Shown here: positions 1 through 8,994 of the stretch, piece by piece
Position numbering within the stretch: position 1 is the stretch's first letter
Layout: every line of letters begins with the position of its first letter
From: Streptomyces subrutilus
GTDB lineage: Bacteria > Actinomycetota > Actinomycetes > Streptomycetales > Streptomycetaceae
Length of the DNA: 64,000 bases
Direction: 5' to 3'
Assembly (NCBI RefSeq): GCF_008704535.1
Contig: NZ_CP023701.1
Location: forward strand, 868,001-932,000
The notes under the pieces: model-generated
Told to the model about the DNA's origin: nothing
What the model saw: the letters and a program-made list of their open reading frames with translations, nothing else
Database searches by the model: none
Translations under genes and position numbers: made by a program

Positions 1-336
1 AATACCTGGCTGTCCCCGAGCGCCCAGGGCACCGGCATCAACACCGAGGCCAAGCTGCTCCTGCTCCGCCACGCCTTCGAGACCTGGGGGGTCCGGCGCA
101 TCTCACTGCGCGCGGACGCCCGCAACGGCCGCTCCCGGGCGGCCATGGAGCGTCTCGGCTTCACCTGCGAGGGCGTCCGCCGGGCGCACTCCCGGGGGCT
201 CGACGGGGCCGTCCGCAGCACCGCCTTCTACTCGATCCTCGACGAGGAGTGGCCGGCCGTCCGCTCGGTCATCGAGCTGCGGATCTCGGGCGCCGCTCCG
301 CGCAGACGGCGCCGCAAGACGCTGGTCCCCGCCTAG
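1..336 (+). CDS. GNAT-family N-acetyltransferase, 5'-truncated by the window edge
   Basis: Frame 1 is open from the first base to a TAG stop and gives 111 C-terminal residues. The order matches the second half of a RimJ/RimL-type GNAT fold: an acyl-CoA-binding stretch (SAQGTGINTEAKLLLLRHAF), a beta strand RRISLRADARN, then the family signature NGRSRAAMERLGFTCEGVRR, ending near the usual tyrosine-rich strand TAFYSILDEEW. Such enzymes move an acetyl group from acetyl-CoA to an amine, often an N-terminal or ribosomal-protein amine; the substrate here cannot be told. The end is basic (RRRRRK). The start and N-terminal half lie outside the window. Confidence 0.9.
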   Translation, partial: NTWLSPSAQGTGINTEAKLLLLRHAFETWGVRRISLRADARNGRSRAAMERLGFTCEGVRRAHSRGLDGAVRSTAFYSILDEEWPAVRSVIELRISGAAPRRRRRKTLVPA

Positions 337-559
337 CGCGGCCCGCCCTCCCGCACACCCCGTTCCCCCGCTCGCCCCTGCCCCGGACGTGCGGGGGAAC
401 GGCGCGCGCGGCCCGGGCAACGTCCTTCTCTAGGCCACCCCAAGAGAAGGGAAAATGGGGAACCCTGTCATGCTTTGGCACATCCTTCGGGACGGAAGGA
501 CCGAACCGCAGACCGCCCGCCCCGCCCCCGGGGCACCACCAGCCGGAGAGCCACCGCAC

Positions 560-1900
560 ATGTCGTACGCACCCGACGGGCAGCAGTCCTCGCCCTACCG
601 GCCGGACGGGCAGTACCCCCCGCAGCAGCCCTACGGCGACCAGTACGGCCGGCCGTACGAGCAGCAGCCCCACGAGCAGCAGCCGTACGGAGAGCAGCCC
701 CACGGACAGCAGCACCCGTACGGGCAGCAGTACGGGCAGCAGCCCTACGGACAGCAGCATGCGCCCTACCCGCAGCAGCCCCCGTACGGCTCCGAGCCGA
801 CCGGGTACCCCGGGCAGCAGCCGGAGCCGGAGCCGCCGCGACGGGGGTCCCGGGTCCGGCGCCGGATCATCGCGGGGGTCGCCGTCCTGGCCCTCGCGGG
901 CACGGCCGCGCTCGTGATGAACCACTTCGAGATACCCCCGTTCACCGACAAGGGCGCCGACGTCTCCTTCGGCGGGCCCCCGGCGGGCGGCGCGCAGCCC
1001 GGCGGCGAGGCGCCCGCGCAGCCCGCGAGCTCCAAGATGCTGATGCCGACCGGGCCGGCGGCGGAGTTCAAGAACACGATGACCCTGCCCGACGGGACGC
1101 ACGTCGCGGTCACCACGCTGGACGGCAAGAAGTCCGGCTTCAAGGGCAAGGTGTGGGTCTGGGCGCCCAAGGAGTACAACGACCCGAAGTTCGCCAAGAG
1201 CGGCTTCCCCGTCATGATCGCCCTGCCGGGCGGCGCCGGTTACCCGAACAACTACTGGATGGGTACCGACCTCGGGCTGCAGAAGAGCATCGGCAAGTGG
1301 TACGCCGAGGGCAAGAGCAAACCGTTCATCCTGGCGATGCCGGTGCTCAACCCGGGCCCCGACGACAAGGGCGTCTACTGGGACGGCTCCGACATCCCCG
1401 GCCAGCCCAAGATGGGCACCTGGCTGACCGAGGACGTCCCGGACCTGATGAAGGCCAATTTCCGTACGGTCAAGTCGCGTGACGGCTGGGCCTTCATGGG
1501 TTCGTCGACCGGCGGGTTCGCGGGCCTCAAGGCCGTGCTCAAGCACCCGGACCAGTTCAAGGCCGTGATCGCCTCCGGCCCGGACATCGTCCCGGACTCC
1601 TCGCTGTGGAAGGGCCACGACAAGGAGAAGGCGGAGAACAACCCCGAGCTGCTGGCGAAGCAGCTCATCGACGCGAAGGGGCCGGACGTCTACCTGGCCT
1701 TCCAGGTCGGCGACAACGAGAACAACAAGAAGACCCTGCCCTCGGTGCAGAAGTTCATCGCGGACTACACCAAGGGCCCCGTGCACACCAGCATGCGGGT
1801 GATCCCGGGCGGCCAGCACAACGCGAAGACCTACGTCCCCAACATGGGCGAGGGGCCGATCCAGTACATCAGCAAGGTCATGGAAGGGCCGGTGGAGTAG
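560..1900 (+). CDS. Membrane-anchored alpha/beta-hydrolase (putative esterase)
   Basis: The 446-residue protein starts at ATG 560, with GGAGAG 9 bases upstream; an in-frame start at 455 has no such site. Residues 1-92 are a low-complexity cytoplasmic tail rich in Tyr, Gly and Gln with YGQQ-like repeats. A basic run and one membrane helix (about 102-120) follow, so the catalytic domain is outside the cell. The outer part is an esterase-D-like fold with the nucleophile elbow GSSTG (Ser316) and a late GGQHN that probably carries the catalytic His. The substrate is unknown; mycolyl-transferase-like or feruloyl-esterase-like relatives share this fold. Its 3' end overlaps the convergent carboxylesterase gene by 23 bp. 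Confidence 0.85.
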   Translation: MSYAPDGQQSSPYRPDGQYPPQQPYGDQYGRPYEQQPHEQQPYGEQPHGQQHPYGQQYGQQPYGQQHAPYPQQPPYGSEPTGYPGQQPEPEPPRRGSRVRRRIIAGVAVLALAGTAALVMNHFEIPPFTDKGADVSFGGPPAGGAQPGGEAPAQPASSKMLMPTGPAAEFKNTMTLPDGTHVAVTTLDGKKSGFKGKVWVWAPKEYNDPKFAKSGFPVMIALPGGAGYPNNYWMGTDLGLQKSIGKWYAEGKSKPFILAMPVLNPGPDDKGVYWDGSDIPGQPKMGTWLTEDVPDLMKANFRTVKSRDGWAFMGSSTGGFAGLKAVLKHPDQFKAVIASGPDIVPDSSLWKGHDKEKAENNPELLAKQLIDAKGPDVYLAFQVGDNENNKKTLPSVQKFIADYTKGPVHTSMRVIPGGQHNAKTYVPNMGEGPIQYISKVMEGPVE

Positions 1901-3392
1901 CCACCCGCTCCGCCCCTTCCCGCGGCCGCTCGTCCGCGCGCTCCGGCCCGCCGAACACCTTCGGCGGGCCGTCGCCGTCCCAGGGCGCCCAGCCGGGATC
2001 GCCCGTGACGGCGAAGCGCACCCAGGCCCCGTGCATCGCGTCGGCCAGCTCCTGCGGGGCATCCGGCCCGGCCAGCCAGGAGGACTCGGGCACGGCCAGG
2101 GTGTCGAACACGAAGCCCAGCTCAAGGGCGTGGCAGGAGCCGAGCCCGGGGATGCCGGACGGCCAGCCGAACTCGTACAGGTGGCTCGGCGCGGTCCGGC
2201 GGGCCCCCGCGAGCCGGCGCAGCGGGTCGCGCAGCAGCCGGTCGGTGAGCAGCTGGCCCGCGAGCTCGGCGGGGCCGGCCCCGGGCAGGGCGGCCCGCAG
2301 CGCCCGTACGGCGGCGCGGTCCTTGCCGGAGCGCAGCCGGGCCGCGGTGACGGCGGCCGGGCCCAGCCGGTCGAGCAGCCGCAGTGCGCCGGTGGGGGCC
2401 AGCCAGAGCCGGTACTCCTCCCGGGTCCAGCCCACCAGCAGCGGCAGGTCGGCGCCGGCGCCGCCGGTGAGCGCGTCGAGGGGGTCTTCGGGGAGCGTGT
2501 CCGGGTCGGTGACCAGGCCGAAGGCGGGCCCGCCGAGCAGCGGGCCCGACCGGCGCAGCACGGCCCGCTGGGCGGCGAGCAGCGCGGGCAGGGAGACGGT
2601 GGTGAACGCGGCGGCGGTGGCCGGCGTCCGCAGCAGCGCGGCCATCCGCCGGACCATGGTGCGGACCCGTTCGCGGGGCAGGGCCTCGGGGGCGCCGCTC
2701 TGCAGGACGGCCCGGGCGAAGAGGCCCGCGGCGCGGGGGGCGGCGAGCAGGGCGCCGATGCTGATGGCGCCCGCGGACTCGCCGAAGACGGTGACGCGGG
2801 CGGGATCGCCGCCGAAGGCCGCGATGTTGTCCCGGACCCATTCCAGGGCGGCGATCTGGTCGAGGAGGCCGCGGTTGGCGGGGGCGTCGGGGAAGAGTCC
2901 GTATCCGAGGACGCCGAGGCGGTAGTTGAAGGAGACCAGGACGACTCCGTCGCGGGCGAAGGCCGAGCCGTCGTAGACGGGGACGGCCGAGGAGCCCCGG
3001 GTCAGGGCGCCGCCGTGGATCCACACCATGACGGGGAGCCGGGCGCCGGGCGCGGGGTCGGGGGTCCACACGTTCACGCCGAGGCAGTCCTCGCCGGGGA
3101 TCTCCGGGTCGGGCAGCAGGGTGGCGAAGGGTGCGGGGTAGGGCACCTTGGGCGCGGTGGGGCCGTAGTGGCCGGCGTCGCGCACGCCGTCCCAGGGGGC
3201 CGGGGGCGCGGGCGCGGCGAAGCGGAGGGGGCCGACGGGCGGGGCGGCGTAGGGCACGCCTCGGAAGACGGCGGCGCCGCCGGGGCCGGTGCGGCCCTCC
3301 ACCAGGCCGTGTGCGGTCCTGGCCCGGGGCCGGCGGTCGGGGCCGCCGGCGGCTCCCGTGTCTCCGGCACCGCCGCCGTGCACTGCGTCCAT
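1878..3392 (-). CDS. Type-B carboxylesterase (para-nitrobenzyl esterase family)
   Basis: The 504-residue cytoplasmic protein has all the family landmarks: VFRGVPYAAPPVGPLRF near residue 43, the EDCLGVNVWTP stretch (101-111), the oxyanion-hole HGGAL, and the nucleophile motif GESAG with Ser206. A late SCHALELGFVF supplies the catalytic His. These enzymes hydrolyse carboxylic esters, often xenobiotic or bulky ones. ATG 3392 is preferred over upstream starts because GGAGGAAGAG lies directly before it. No signal peptide is visible, so the enzyme is probably intracellular. It converges on and overlaps the membrane esterase gene by 23 bp. Confidence 0.93.
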   Translation of the reverse strand: MDAVHGGGAGDTGAAGGPDRRPRARTAHGLVEGRTGPGGAAVFRGVPYAAPPVGPLRFAAPAPPAPWDGVRDAGHYGPTAPKVPYPAPFATLLPDPEIPGEDCLGVNVWTPDPAPGARLPVMVWIHGGALTRGSSAVPVYDGSAFARDGVVLVSFNYRLGVLGYGLFPDAPANRGLLDQIAALEWVRDNIAAFGGDPARVTVFGESAGAISIGALLAAPRAAGLFARAVLQSGAPEALPRERVRTMVRRMAALLRTPATAAAFTTVSLPALLAAQRAVLRRSGPLLGGPAFGLVTDPDTLPEDPLDALTGGAGADLPLLVGWTREEYRLWLAPTGALRLLDRLGPAAVTAARLRSGKDRAAVRALRAALPGAGPAELAGQLLTDRLLRDPLRRLAGARRTAPSHLYEFGWPSGIPGLGSCHALELGFVFDTLAVPESSWLAGPDAPQELADAMHGAWVRFAVTGDPGWAPWDGDGPPKVFGGPERADERPREGAERVATPPALP

Positions 3393-3648
3393 CTCTTCCT
3401 CCCGCACCCCGTCGGGCCGCACCGGTGTGGTGCGCGCCTGTTCCCACAGCGGTCCAACGGCTGACAGGGCGCGGCCGTGCCCGGGTGGCGCGCGGGTCAC
3501 CCGGATGCCGGTCGGGGCGGCGGGGTGCGGGGCGCCGCTTCTCCACCGGGTGGCCGCGGGGACCGTGACCCCTTGGCCATCCCTGCGTTGTATGCCATGT
3601 CAAATGCCGCAGATTCTGTGGCGCCCGTAATTCCATGAGGAGATCTTG

Positions 3649-3930
3649 ATGTCGCGTATCGCGAAGGCATTCGCCATCACCGCTGTCGCCGGTACGGCCG
3701 TGGCCGCCGGTGCGGGTCTGGCCGTCGCCGATGCCGGAGCGCAGGGTGCGGCCGTCGGCTCCCCCGGTGTCCTGTCGGGCAACCTGCTCCAGGTCCCGGT
3801 GCACGTTCCGGTCAACGTCTGCGGCAACACCGTCAACGTGATCGCCCTGCTGAACCCGGCGTTCGGCAACACCTGCGTCAACGCGTCGGGCGGCGCCGCC
3901 GAGCACCACACCGAGGGCTACGGCAACTGA
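3649..3930 (+). CDS. Short chaplin (hydrophobic aerial-hyphae surface protein)
   Basis: The 93-residue precursor has a signal peptide (about 1-28, cleavage near AVADA) and one chaplin domain. The diagnostic block reads SPGVLSGNLLQVPVHVPVNV then CGNTVNVIALLNPAFGNTC, with the disulfide pair Cys58 and Cys76. In Streptomyces, short chaplins (ChpD-H type) assemble into the amyloid layer that lowers surface tension and coats aerial hyphae. There is no sorting signal, so this is the secreted short form; the tail ASGGAAEHHTEGYGN extends past the second Cys more than usual. ATG 3649 follows GAGGAGA at good distance. A strong hairpin terminator lies 30 bp downstream, so the gene is probably monocistronic. 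Confidence 0.95.
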   Translation: MSRIAKAFAITAVAGTAVAAGAGLAVADAGAQGAAVGSPGVLSGNLLQVPVHVPVNVCGNTVNVIALLNPAFGNTCVNASGGAAEHHTEGYGN

Positions 3931-3960
3931 TCCAGGCTCCGCCTGGTCGACGTGCGACGG

Positions 3961-3990
3961 AAGGGCCCCCGCCGGTCGGCGGGGGCCCTT
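3961..3990 (+). terminator. Rho-independent-like terminator of the chaplin gene
   Basis: A perfect 13-bp stem (AAGGGCCCCCGCC with its complement) around a 4-base loop (3974-3977), then CCC-TTT. It lies between the chaplin gene and the convergent tyrosinase gene and can serve both. Confidence 0.85.
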
Positions 3991-4018
3991 TCCCGTGTCC
4001 GCACCGGGCGCGGGCCTG

Positions 4019-4882
4019 TCACGCGTAGCGGTAGAGGCCCTGGTGGTTCAGCATCTCGCGCGGGGTGACGTTCCACGGGGGCATGGGCTGGTCGAGGGCG
4101 ATGACCCGGCCGCGCTGGGGGTCGCCGAGCACGGGCGGGCTGGCGGGCTGGTACCCGGAGCCGGGGTGGCGCGCCTGCCAGCGGTCCCAGACCAGGTCGA
4201 CGAAGGCGTGGTGCAGCCAGAACGCCGGGTCGTTGGGTGCGGTCCCGCCGGTCATGTGGCCGCCGACCCACTGGTGGACCTTGTTGTGGTTGCGCCAGCG
4301 CTCGGCCTTCGGGGCGGACCAGCCCTCCAGCTTGTTGCGGAAGCCGCCGGCGGTGGCGGTGGAGTCCCAGGGTGCGACGTCGTAGGCGGGATCGTCGACG
4401 GCCCATTGGAGTTCGGCCGCGGTGGGCAGGGCGATCGGGTTCTGCGGCCGGCCGAGGTTGCGGGTGAGGAAGGCCGCCTCGGTGAGGCCCACGGTGACGG
4501 TCCAGCCGCCCCGGTCGTAGGCGAACGGGCCGGTCATCACCCGGCGGTCGTCGGCGCGGCCGGTACCGCCGAGGAAGTCGTCGGCCCAGAGCGAGGAGAC
4601 GGGACTGTTGTCGGTGGTCCAGTCCCAGTACGGGATGGAGACGCCGGGGTCGACGCTCTGGAGCTGCTTCTCGAACTCCAGCAGGTAGCGCCGGTGCCAG
4701 GGGAAGAACGACGGGGACATGTGGCCGACGCGCAGTTTGCGGTCGCGGTCGGGCACGAAGTACTTGTCGTGGGTGCGCACGAAGGAGTCGTAGACGCCGT
4801 TGCGCTTGAGCTCCAGCACCGCCGACGTGAACCGCTTCTTCTGGGCGCTGGTCAGGTCCTTCTGGTTCTGCCGGGTGTACAA
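4019..4882 (-). CDS. melC2: Tyrosinase (type-3 copper monophenol oxidase)
   Basis: The 287-residue enzyme oxidises tyrosine to dopaquinone, the first step to melanin. All six copper ligands can be placed: CuA His38, His54 and His63 (motifs THDKYF and GHMSPSFFPWHRRYLLEFE), and CuB His199, His203 and His225 (RNHNKVHQWVGG and DPAFWLHH). CuA numbering equals that known for S. castaneoglobisporus tyrosinase, while CuB is shifted by nine, pointing to a 9-residue insertion between the sites, probably in 95-190. The start is TTG at 4882 behind a near-perfect GGGAGGAG. It begins 15 bp after the melC1 stop, so the two form the usual bicistronic operon. There is no signal peptide; export is expected together with MelC1. 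Confidence 0.96.
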   Translation of the reverse strand: MYTRQNQKDLTSAQKKRFTSAVLELKRNGVYDSFVRTHDKYFVPDRDRKLRVGHMSPSFFPWHRRYLLEFEKQLQSVDPGVSIPYWDWTTDNSPVSSLWADDFLGGTGRADDRRVMTGPFAYDRGGWTVTVGLTEAAFLTRNLGRPQNPIALPTAAELQWAVDDPAYDVAPWDSTATAGGFRNKLEGWSAPKAERWRNHNKVHQWVGGHMTGGTAPNDPAFWLHHAFVDLVWDRWQARHPGSGYQPASPPVLGDPQRGRVIALDQPMPPWNVTPREMLNHQGLYRYA

Positions 4883-4897
4883 CGCGGGCTCCTCCCG

Positions 4898-5263
4898 TCA
4901 GCCGTGGTGCGGGGCGGAGGCCGACGCCAGCTGGACGGTGCCCAGTTCGTCGACGGCCGCGCGGGCCAGCTCCAGTGGTGTCCCGAAGGACTGGAAGTGG
5001 TTGACCCCGCTGAGGTAGCTGCCGTCGGCCCGGCGCATGACGTGCAGCGGGCGCCCGTCGATGCGGATGCCGGCCCGGTCGACGGCGATGTGCCGGCCCC
5101 GGTACGTCTCTTCGCTGAGCGGCGCCGGGGTGAGCGTCTGGCGCGGCCGGCGGGCGCGCAGTACGGGGGCCAGGGCCGCTGCGGTGCCCGCGAGCACGGC
5201 CGCGGTGAAGGCCGTGCGCAGGACCGCGCGGCGGGTCGGTGGTGCGGCGGGTACTGCGGACAT
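4898..5263 (-). CDS. melC1: Tyrosinase copper chaperone / co-factor MelC1
   Basis: The 121-residue caddie protein starts at ATG 5263 behind GAGGGAG. It opens with a twin-arginine region (TRRAVLR) and a hydrophobic core, a Tat-type signal known to carry the MelC1-MelC2 complex out of the cell. The mature part holds the conserved YRGRHIAV, GIRIDGRPLHVMRRADGSYL and SGVNHFQSF blocks that deliver copper and place a tyrosine in the enzyme's active site. Its position just upstream of melC2 is the standard order. The tail SASAPHHG may help bind copper (inference). Confidence 0.95.
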   Translation of the reverse strand: MSAVPAAPPTRRAVLRTAFTAAVLAGTAAALAPVLRARRPRQTLTPAPLSEETYRGRHIAVDRAGIRIDGRPLHVMRRADGSYLSGVNHFQSFGTPLELARAAVDELGTVQLASASAPHHG

Positions 5264-5377
5264 GCGGTCTCCCTCGTTCGGTGGCCGGTGCAGGGTCTAA
5301 CGCGGCGCGGCGGGCGAGGTCACCCGTCGGCGGGGCGGGAGGGGGTGGTGGTGGCCGTGGTGCGGGGAGTCGGGGGT

Positions 5378-5989
5378 TCAGCCGGGGGTGCGCCGCAGCC
5401 GCGGCAGGTGGAGGTCGCGGAAGACCGCGGTCAGCCGCAGGACGAAGACGAGGCCGGCGGACAGGCCGGTGTTCAGGCTGTCCGGCACGCCGGCCGCGTG
5501 CAGGCCGAGGTAGGCGGCGGCGCCGGCCAGCGCGGCGGTCGCGTACACCTCCTCGCGCAGCAGCAGCGGCGGGAACTCCCCGCAGAGCACGTCGCGTACG
5601 ACCTCTCCGGTGACGCCGGTCAGGACGGCGAGGACGAGCACGGCGAGGGGCGTGACGTGGGCGTCGAGGGCGGCTCCGGCGCCGATGACGGTGACCACGG
5701 CGAGGCCGGCCGCGTCGACGACCACCAGGGTGCGCCGCGGGAGCTCCCGACGGCGCAGGTGGAGCATGGTGGCGACGGCGACGGTCGTGATGACCACGAG
5801 CAGCAGCGGGTCGCGGGTCCAGTAGAGCGGGTGCCGGTCGAGGACGAGGTCGCGCAGGGTTCCGCCGGACACGACGGCGGCGAAGGCGAGCACGAGCCCG
5901 CCGAAGGGGTCCATGCCGGCGCGGTGGGCGGCCAGTACGCCGGACGCGGCGAAGGCGGCGATGCCGAGGAGGTAGAGGGCGTGCAGCAC
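5378..5989 (-). CDS. TRIC-type / UPF0126 membrane protein
   Basis: The 203-residue integral membrane protein has about seven hydrophobic helices and the repeated glycine-rich motif of the family: VVSGGTLRDLVLDRHPLYW in the first half and TGVTGEVVRDVLCGEFPPLL in the second, an internal duplication. Bacterial members are structurally related to trimeric intracellular cation channels; some have been linked to amino-acid uptake. GTG 5989 sits behind AAGGAGG. It is separated from the divergent-side LAL regulator by about 180 bp and looks monocistronic. The transported ion is not predictable. Confidence 0.9.
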   Translation of the reverse strand: MLHALYLLGIAAFAASGVLAAHRAGMDPFGGLVLAFAAVVSGGTLRDLVLDRHPLYWTRDPLLLVVITTVAVATMLHLRRRELPRRTLVVVDAAGLAVVTVIGAGAALDAHVTPLAVLVLAVLTGVTGEVVRDVLCGEFPPLLLREEVYATAALAGAAAYLGLHAAGVPDSLNTGLSAGLVFVLRLTAVFRDLHLPRLRRTPG

Positions 5990-6166
5990 GGCGCCTCCTT
6001 CACGGGGAGCGGGTGGACGTCCGGGCGGCCGCCGCGGTCCGCCCGCCGGGGCCGCCCGGAGGTACGGACCCGTCGAGGCTGCCGCACCGGCCGCCGGCGG
6101 CGCATCGGCCGTTCGGCCCCTTCCGGACCGGCCCGGTGGCGGCGCGGTCGCGGTGCGGGCGCGGGC

Positions 6167-8848
6167 TCACGGGGTGGGGCGGAGGGCGGCGAGTTGGGCG
6201 CGCGAGGTGACTCCGAGCTTGCGGTAGATCCGCGTCAGCATGGTCTCGACCGTCTTCGCGCTGACGTACAGGCGGGCGGCCGCCTCCCGGTTGGAGGTGC
6301 CCGCCGCGACCAGCGCGGCGAGCCGGCTCTCCGCCGCCGTGAGGGCCGCCTCCCCGGGCCGGGCGTCCAACCGGGCCAGCGCGTCGGCGACCAGGCCCTG
6401 CCAGGGCGCGGCCCGGCAGGCGGCGAACAGTCCGGCCGCCTCCGTCAGGGCCGCCCGCGCGCCCGCCCGGCGGCGCTGCCGGAGCCGGGCCCGGGCCAGC
6501 AGCCACAGGGTGCGGCCCTCCTCCAGCCGCAGACCCGCCCCGGCGAAGGCGGCGGCCGACGCCTCCAGCAGCGGTACGGCCCGCTCGCCCCCGAGGGCCA
6601 CCGCCCGGGCCCGCTGGAGCGCGGCCCCGACCCCGCCCCGTCCGGGCGTACGCGCCGCCGGCTCGGTCGCGTCGAGGAGGGCCAGCGCCTCCCGGGGCCG
6701 TCCGGCCGCGGCCAGCGCCTCCGCCAGGTCGTCGTGCCAGCGCAGCACGGAGGGGTCGGCGACGCGCTGGTCCCGTTCCAGGTCCCGTACGCGGGTCAGC
6801 GCGTCCACCGCCTCACCTGCCCGGCCCGTCACCAGCAGCACGGTTCCGAGGGCGTGCAGCGACCGGGCCAGGAACACCACGTCGTGCTCCTCTTCGGAGG
6901 CGCGGGCTCCGCGCCGGGCGCAGGCCTCCGCGCGCGCGAAGGTGCCGCCCGCGGCCTCGGCGAGGGCCGCCGTGTACCAGGCGGGTCCGGGTGAGGCGTC
7001 CGCGGCGGCCGTGAGGGCGCGGGCGCGCTCGGCGTAGCGCAGGGCGGCGGGGCAGCGGCCGGCGCGGGCTTCCGTTTCGGCGAGGGAGCGCAGGATCTCC
7101 ACCTGGTCCTCGGCGTCGCCGGAGCGTTCGGCCCGGGGCAGCAGGGCGAGCAGGCCGGACCGGGCCTCGTCCAGCTCGTCGTCGAAGAACTGGTGCCGGG
7201 TCCGCAGGAATTCCGGGGTGTTGCGCAGGCCGGCCACCGGTGCGGGGTGCCGGGCGAGCGCGCGGGCCAGGGTCGCGCCGGCGGCCGGATCGCCCAGCAG
7301 CCGCTCCAGTCGGGCGCGCATCGTCAGGGCCGCCGCCGCGTCGTCCTCGGCTCCGGCGCGTTCGGCGAGGGCCGCGGCGCGGGTGGCCGCGCCGAGGGCC
7401 CGTACCGGGTCCCCGTCGCACAGGTTCGCCTTCCAGGCGAGCCGCAGTTCGACGGCGGCGAGCAGGCGGGGGGCCGCGGCGGCCTCGGCGGCGGCCCGGG
7501 CGAAGACCTCGTCCATCTCGTCCAGGGCCTGGCCGCTGGCGTCGATGACGGCGAGCAGGGCGGGTACCCGTTCGCCCGGGTCGCCGCTGTGCTCCAGGAC
7601 CTCGGCGGCGGCCCGCCGGGCGAGGTCGAGGCGGCCCGCGCGGCCGGCGTCGGCGGCGGCCGCGCCGAAGCGGCGCACGGCGTCGGCGGGCGCGGTGGGC
7701 GGGGTGCGTCGGGCGGCGAGCAGGGCGAGTTCGGCGGCCTTGCCGCGTTCGCCGCGGGCGCGGGCGGCCGCGGCGGCGGCCTCCAGCCCGGCTGCCAGGG
7801 CGGCGTCGATGTCGTCGCAGGCCAGCGCGCGGTGCCGGGCGGCTTCGACGGGGTCGGTGACGGTGCGGCCGAGCGCGCGGTGGGCGGCGCACCGGTCGGC
7901 CCAGGTGGAGTCGCGGACCAGGGCGGTGCGCAGGACGTCGGCGGTGAAGCGGAGCTCCTCGTCCACCCGTTCGGCGGAGTGGGTGATGCCCGCGAGGGCG
8001 GCGGCCGCGAGTTCTTCCTCGACGTCGCGGGCTGCGGCGCGGCGCAGCAGGGCGGGGGTGGGGCGGTCGGCGAGTGCGGCGGTCAGGAGGACGGCGGTGA
8101 CCTGCGGCGGGAGCGGGGCGAGGCGGCGCAGGGCCATGGCGGCGACCGGTTCGGGCAGCGGGAGTTCGTCGAGCGGGTGCGGGGGCCGGGGCAGGGCGGC
8201 CACGGCGCGGCCGATCTCCAGGGTCATCCGGGGGTTCCCGCCGCCCGCGCGGTGGATGCGGGAGGGCAGTCCCTGGGCGGCGAGGAGTGCGGCCGTCTCC
8301 TCGGGGGCGGCCGGGCCGAGAGTGAGGACGGGGGCGCCGTCGAGGAACGCGGGGGTGTGGGCCCCGGCCGCGAGCAGCCGTGCTCCGGGGAGTGCGGTGA
8401 GGACGGCGGCGCTGGCGGGGTCGGTGTGCGGGGCGTCGTCGAGGACGAGCAGCGGCCGGGGGCCGGCGGCGCGCAGCAGGGCCGTGGTGCCGAGGCGTAC
8501 GGCCAGCGGGTCGGGGCCCCCGGGCGGCGCCGCGATCCGGCGGGCCACGGCGTCGAGGGCGGCGCGCTGGGGGCCGGGGAGCAGGTGCCCCGCGGACGGG
8601 CCGGGGGCCGGGTGGGGATCGAGGAGCTGGAGCAGGTCCGCGAGGGCCGCGTACGGGACGTGCCGGTCGGCGGGGTGAGGGGCGAGCCGCAGTACGGTCG
8701 CGCCCGCGGCCGCGGCCCGGTGCGCGATCCGGTCCAGCAGGGCGGATTTGCCGATTCCGGCGGGGCCGGCTACCAGGAGGCTTCCGTGCAGGTCGAGTTG
8801 GAGCTCGGCCTGCGCGAGCGCCGCGGCCGTTCCGGAGTCAGCCGTCAC
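6167..8848 (-). CDS. LAL-family regulator (AAA ATPase + LuxR HTH)
   Basis: The 893-residue protein starts at GTG 8848, directly behind GGGGAGGA; an earlier GTG at 8863 would put that site inside the gene. Residues 28-36 are a Walker A motif (GPAGIGKSA) and LLVLDDA near 130 is the Walker B. A long alanine/arginine-rich helical region resembling TPR or MalT-like sensor repeats follows. The last 60 residues are a LuxR-type helix-turn-helix (LTAAESRLAALVAAGTSNREAAARL, then VSAKTVETMLTRIYRKLGV). LAL proteins usually activate carbon-use or antibiotic genes after binding an inducer. No obvious target cluster adjoins it; the neighbour on its right is the acyl-CoA dehydrogenase operon. Confidence 0.92.
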   Translation of the reverse strand: MTADSGTAAALAQAELQLDLHGSLLVAGPAGIGKSALLDRIAHRAAAAGATVLRLAPHPADRHVPYAALADLLQLLDPHPAPGPSAGHLLPGPQRAALDAVARRIAAPPGGPDPLAVRLGTTALLRAAGPRPLLVLDDAPHTDPASAAVLTALPGARLLAAGAHTPAFLDGAPVLTLGPAAPEETAALLAAQGLPSRIHRAGGGNPRMTLEIGRAVAALPRPPHPLDELPLPEPVAAMALRRLAPLPPQVTAVLLTAALADRPTPALLRRAAARDVEEELAAAALAGITHSAERVDEELRFTADVLRTALVRDSTWADRCAAHRALGRTVTDPVEAARHRALACDDIDAALAAGLEAAAAAARARGERGKAAELALLAARRTPPTAPADAVRRFGAAAADAGRAGRLDLARRAAAEVLEHSGDPGERVPALLAVIDASGQALDEMDEVFARAAAEAAAAPRLLAAVELRLAWKANLCDGDPVRALGAATRAAALAERAGAEDDAAAALTMRARLERLLGDPAAGATLARALARHPAPVAGLRNTPEFLRTRHQFFDDELDEARSGLLALLPRAERSGDAEDQVEILRSLAETEARAGRCPAALRYAERARALTAAADASPGPAWYTAALAEAAGGTFARAEACARRGARASEEEHDVVFLARSLHALGTVLLVTGRAGEAVDALTRVRDLERDQRVADPSVLRWHDDLAEALAAAGRPREALALLDATEPAARTPGRGGVGAALQRARAVALGGERAVPLLEASAAAFAGAGLRLEEGRTLWLLARARLRQRRRAGARAALTEAAGLFAACRAAPWQGLVADALARLDARPGEAALTAAESRLAALVAAGTSNREAAARLYVSAKTVETMLTRIYRKLGVTSRAQLAALRPTP

Positions 8849-8994
8849 GCGTCCTCCCCGCACGATGGGACTGGTGAGGCACAGTAGCGGCCGGAACCGG
8901 CCTCCGTCCGGGCAACGGCGCGACGGGCGGCGATCTCGACGGCGCCCTGCCGCCGCTCACCCGGGCCACCGGGCCACCGGGTCCTGCCGGGCCG

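Noticed and set aside
455..559. Upstream start for the membrane esterase
   Set aside because: The added residues are unstructured and the ribosome site fits ATG 560.
3995..6994. A 999-codon open frame across the melC region
   Set aside because: It runs antisense to melC2, melC1, the TRIC-type gene and the LAL gene, with low-complexity Gly/Arg-rich translation. In GC-rich DNA such long shadow frames are expected.
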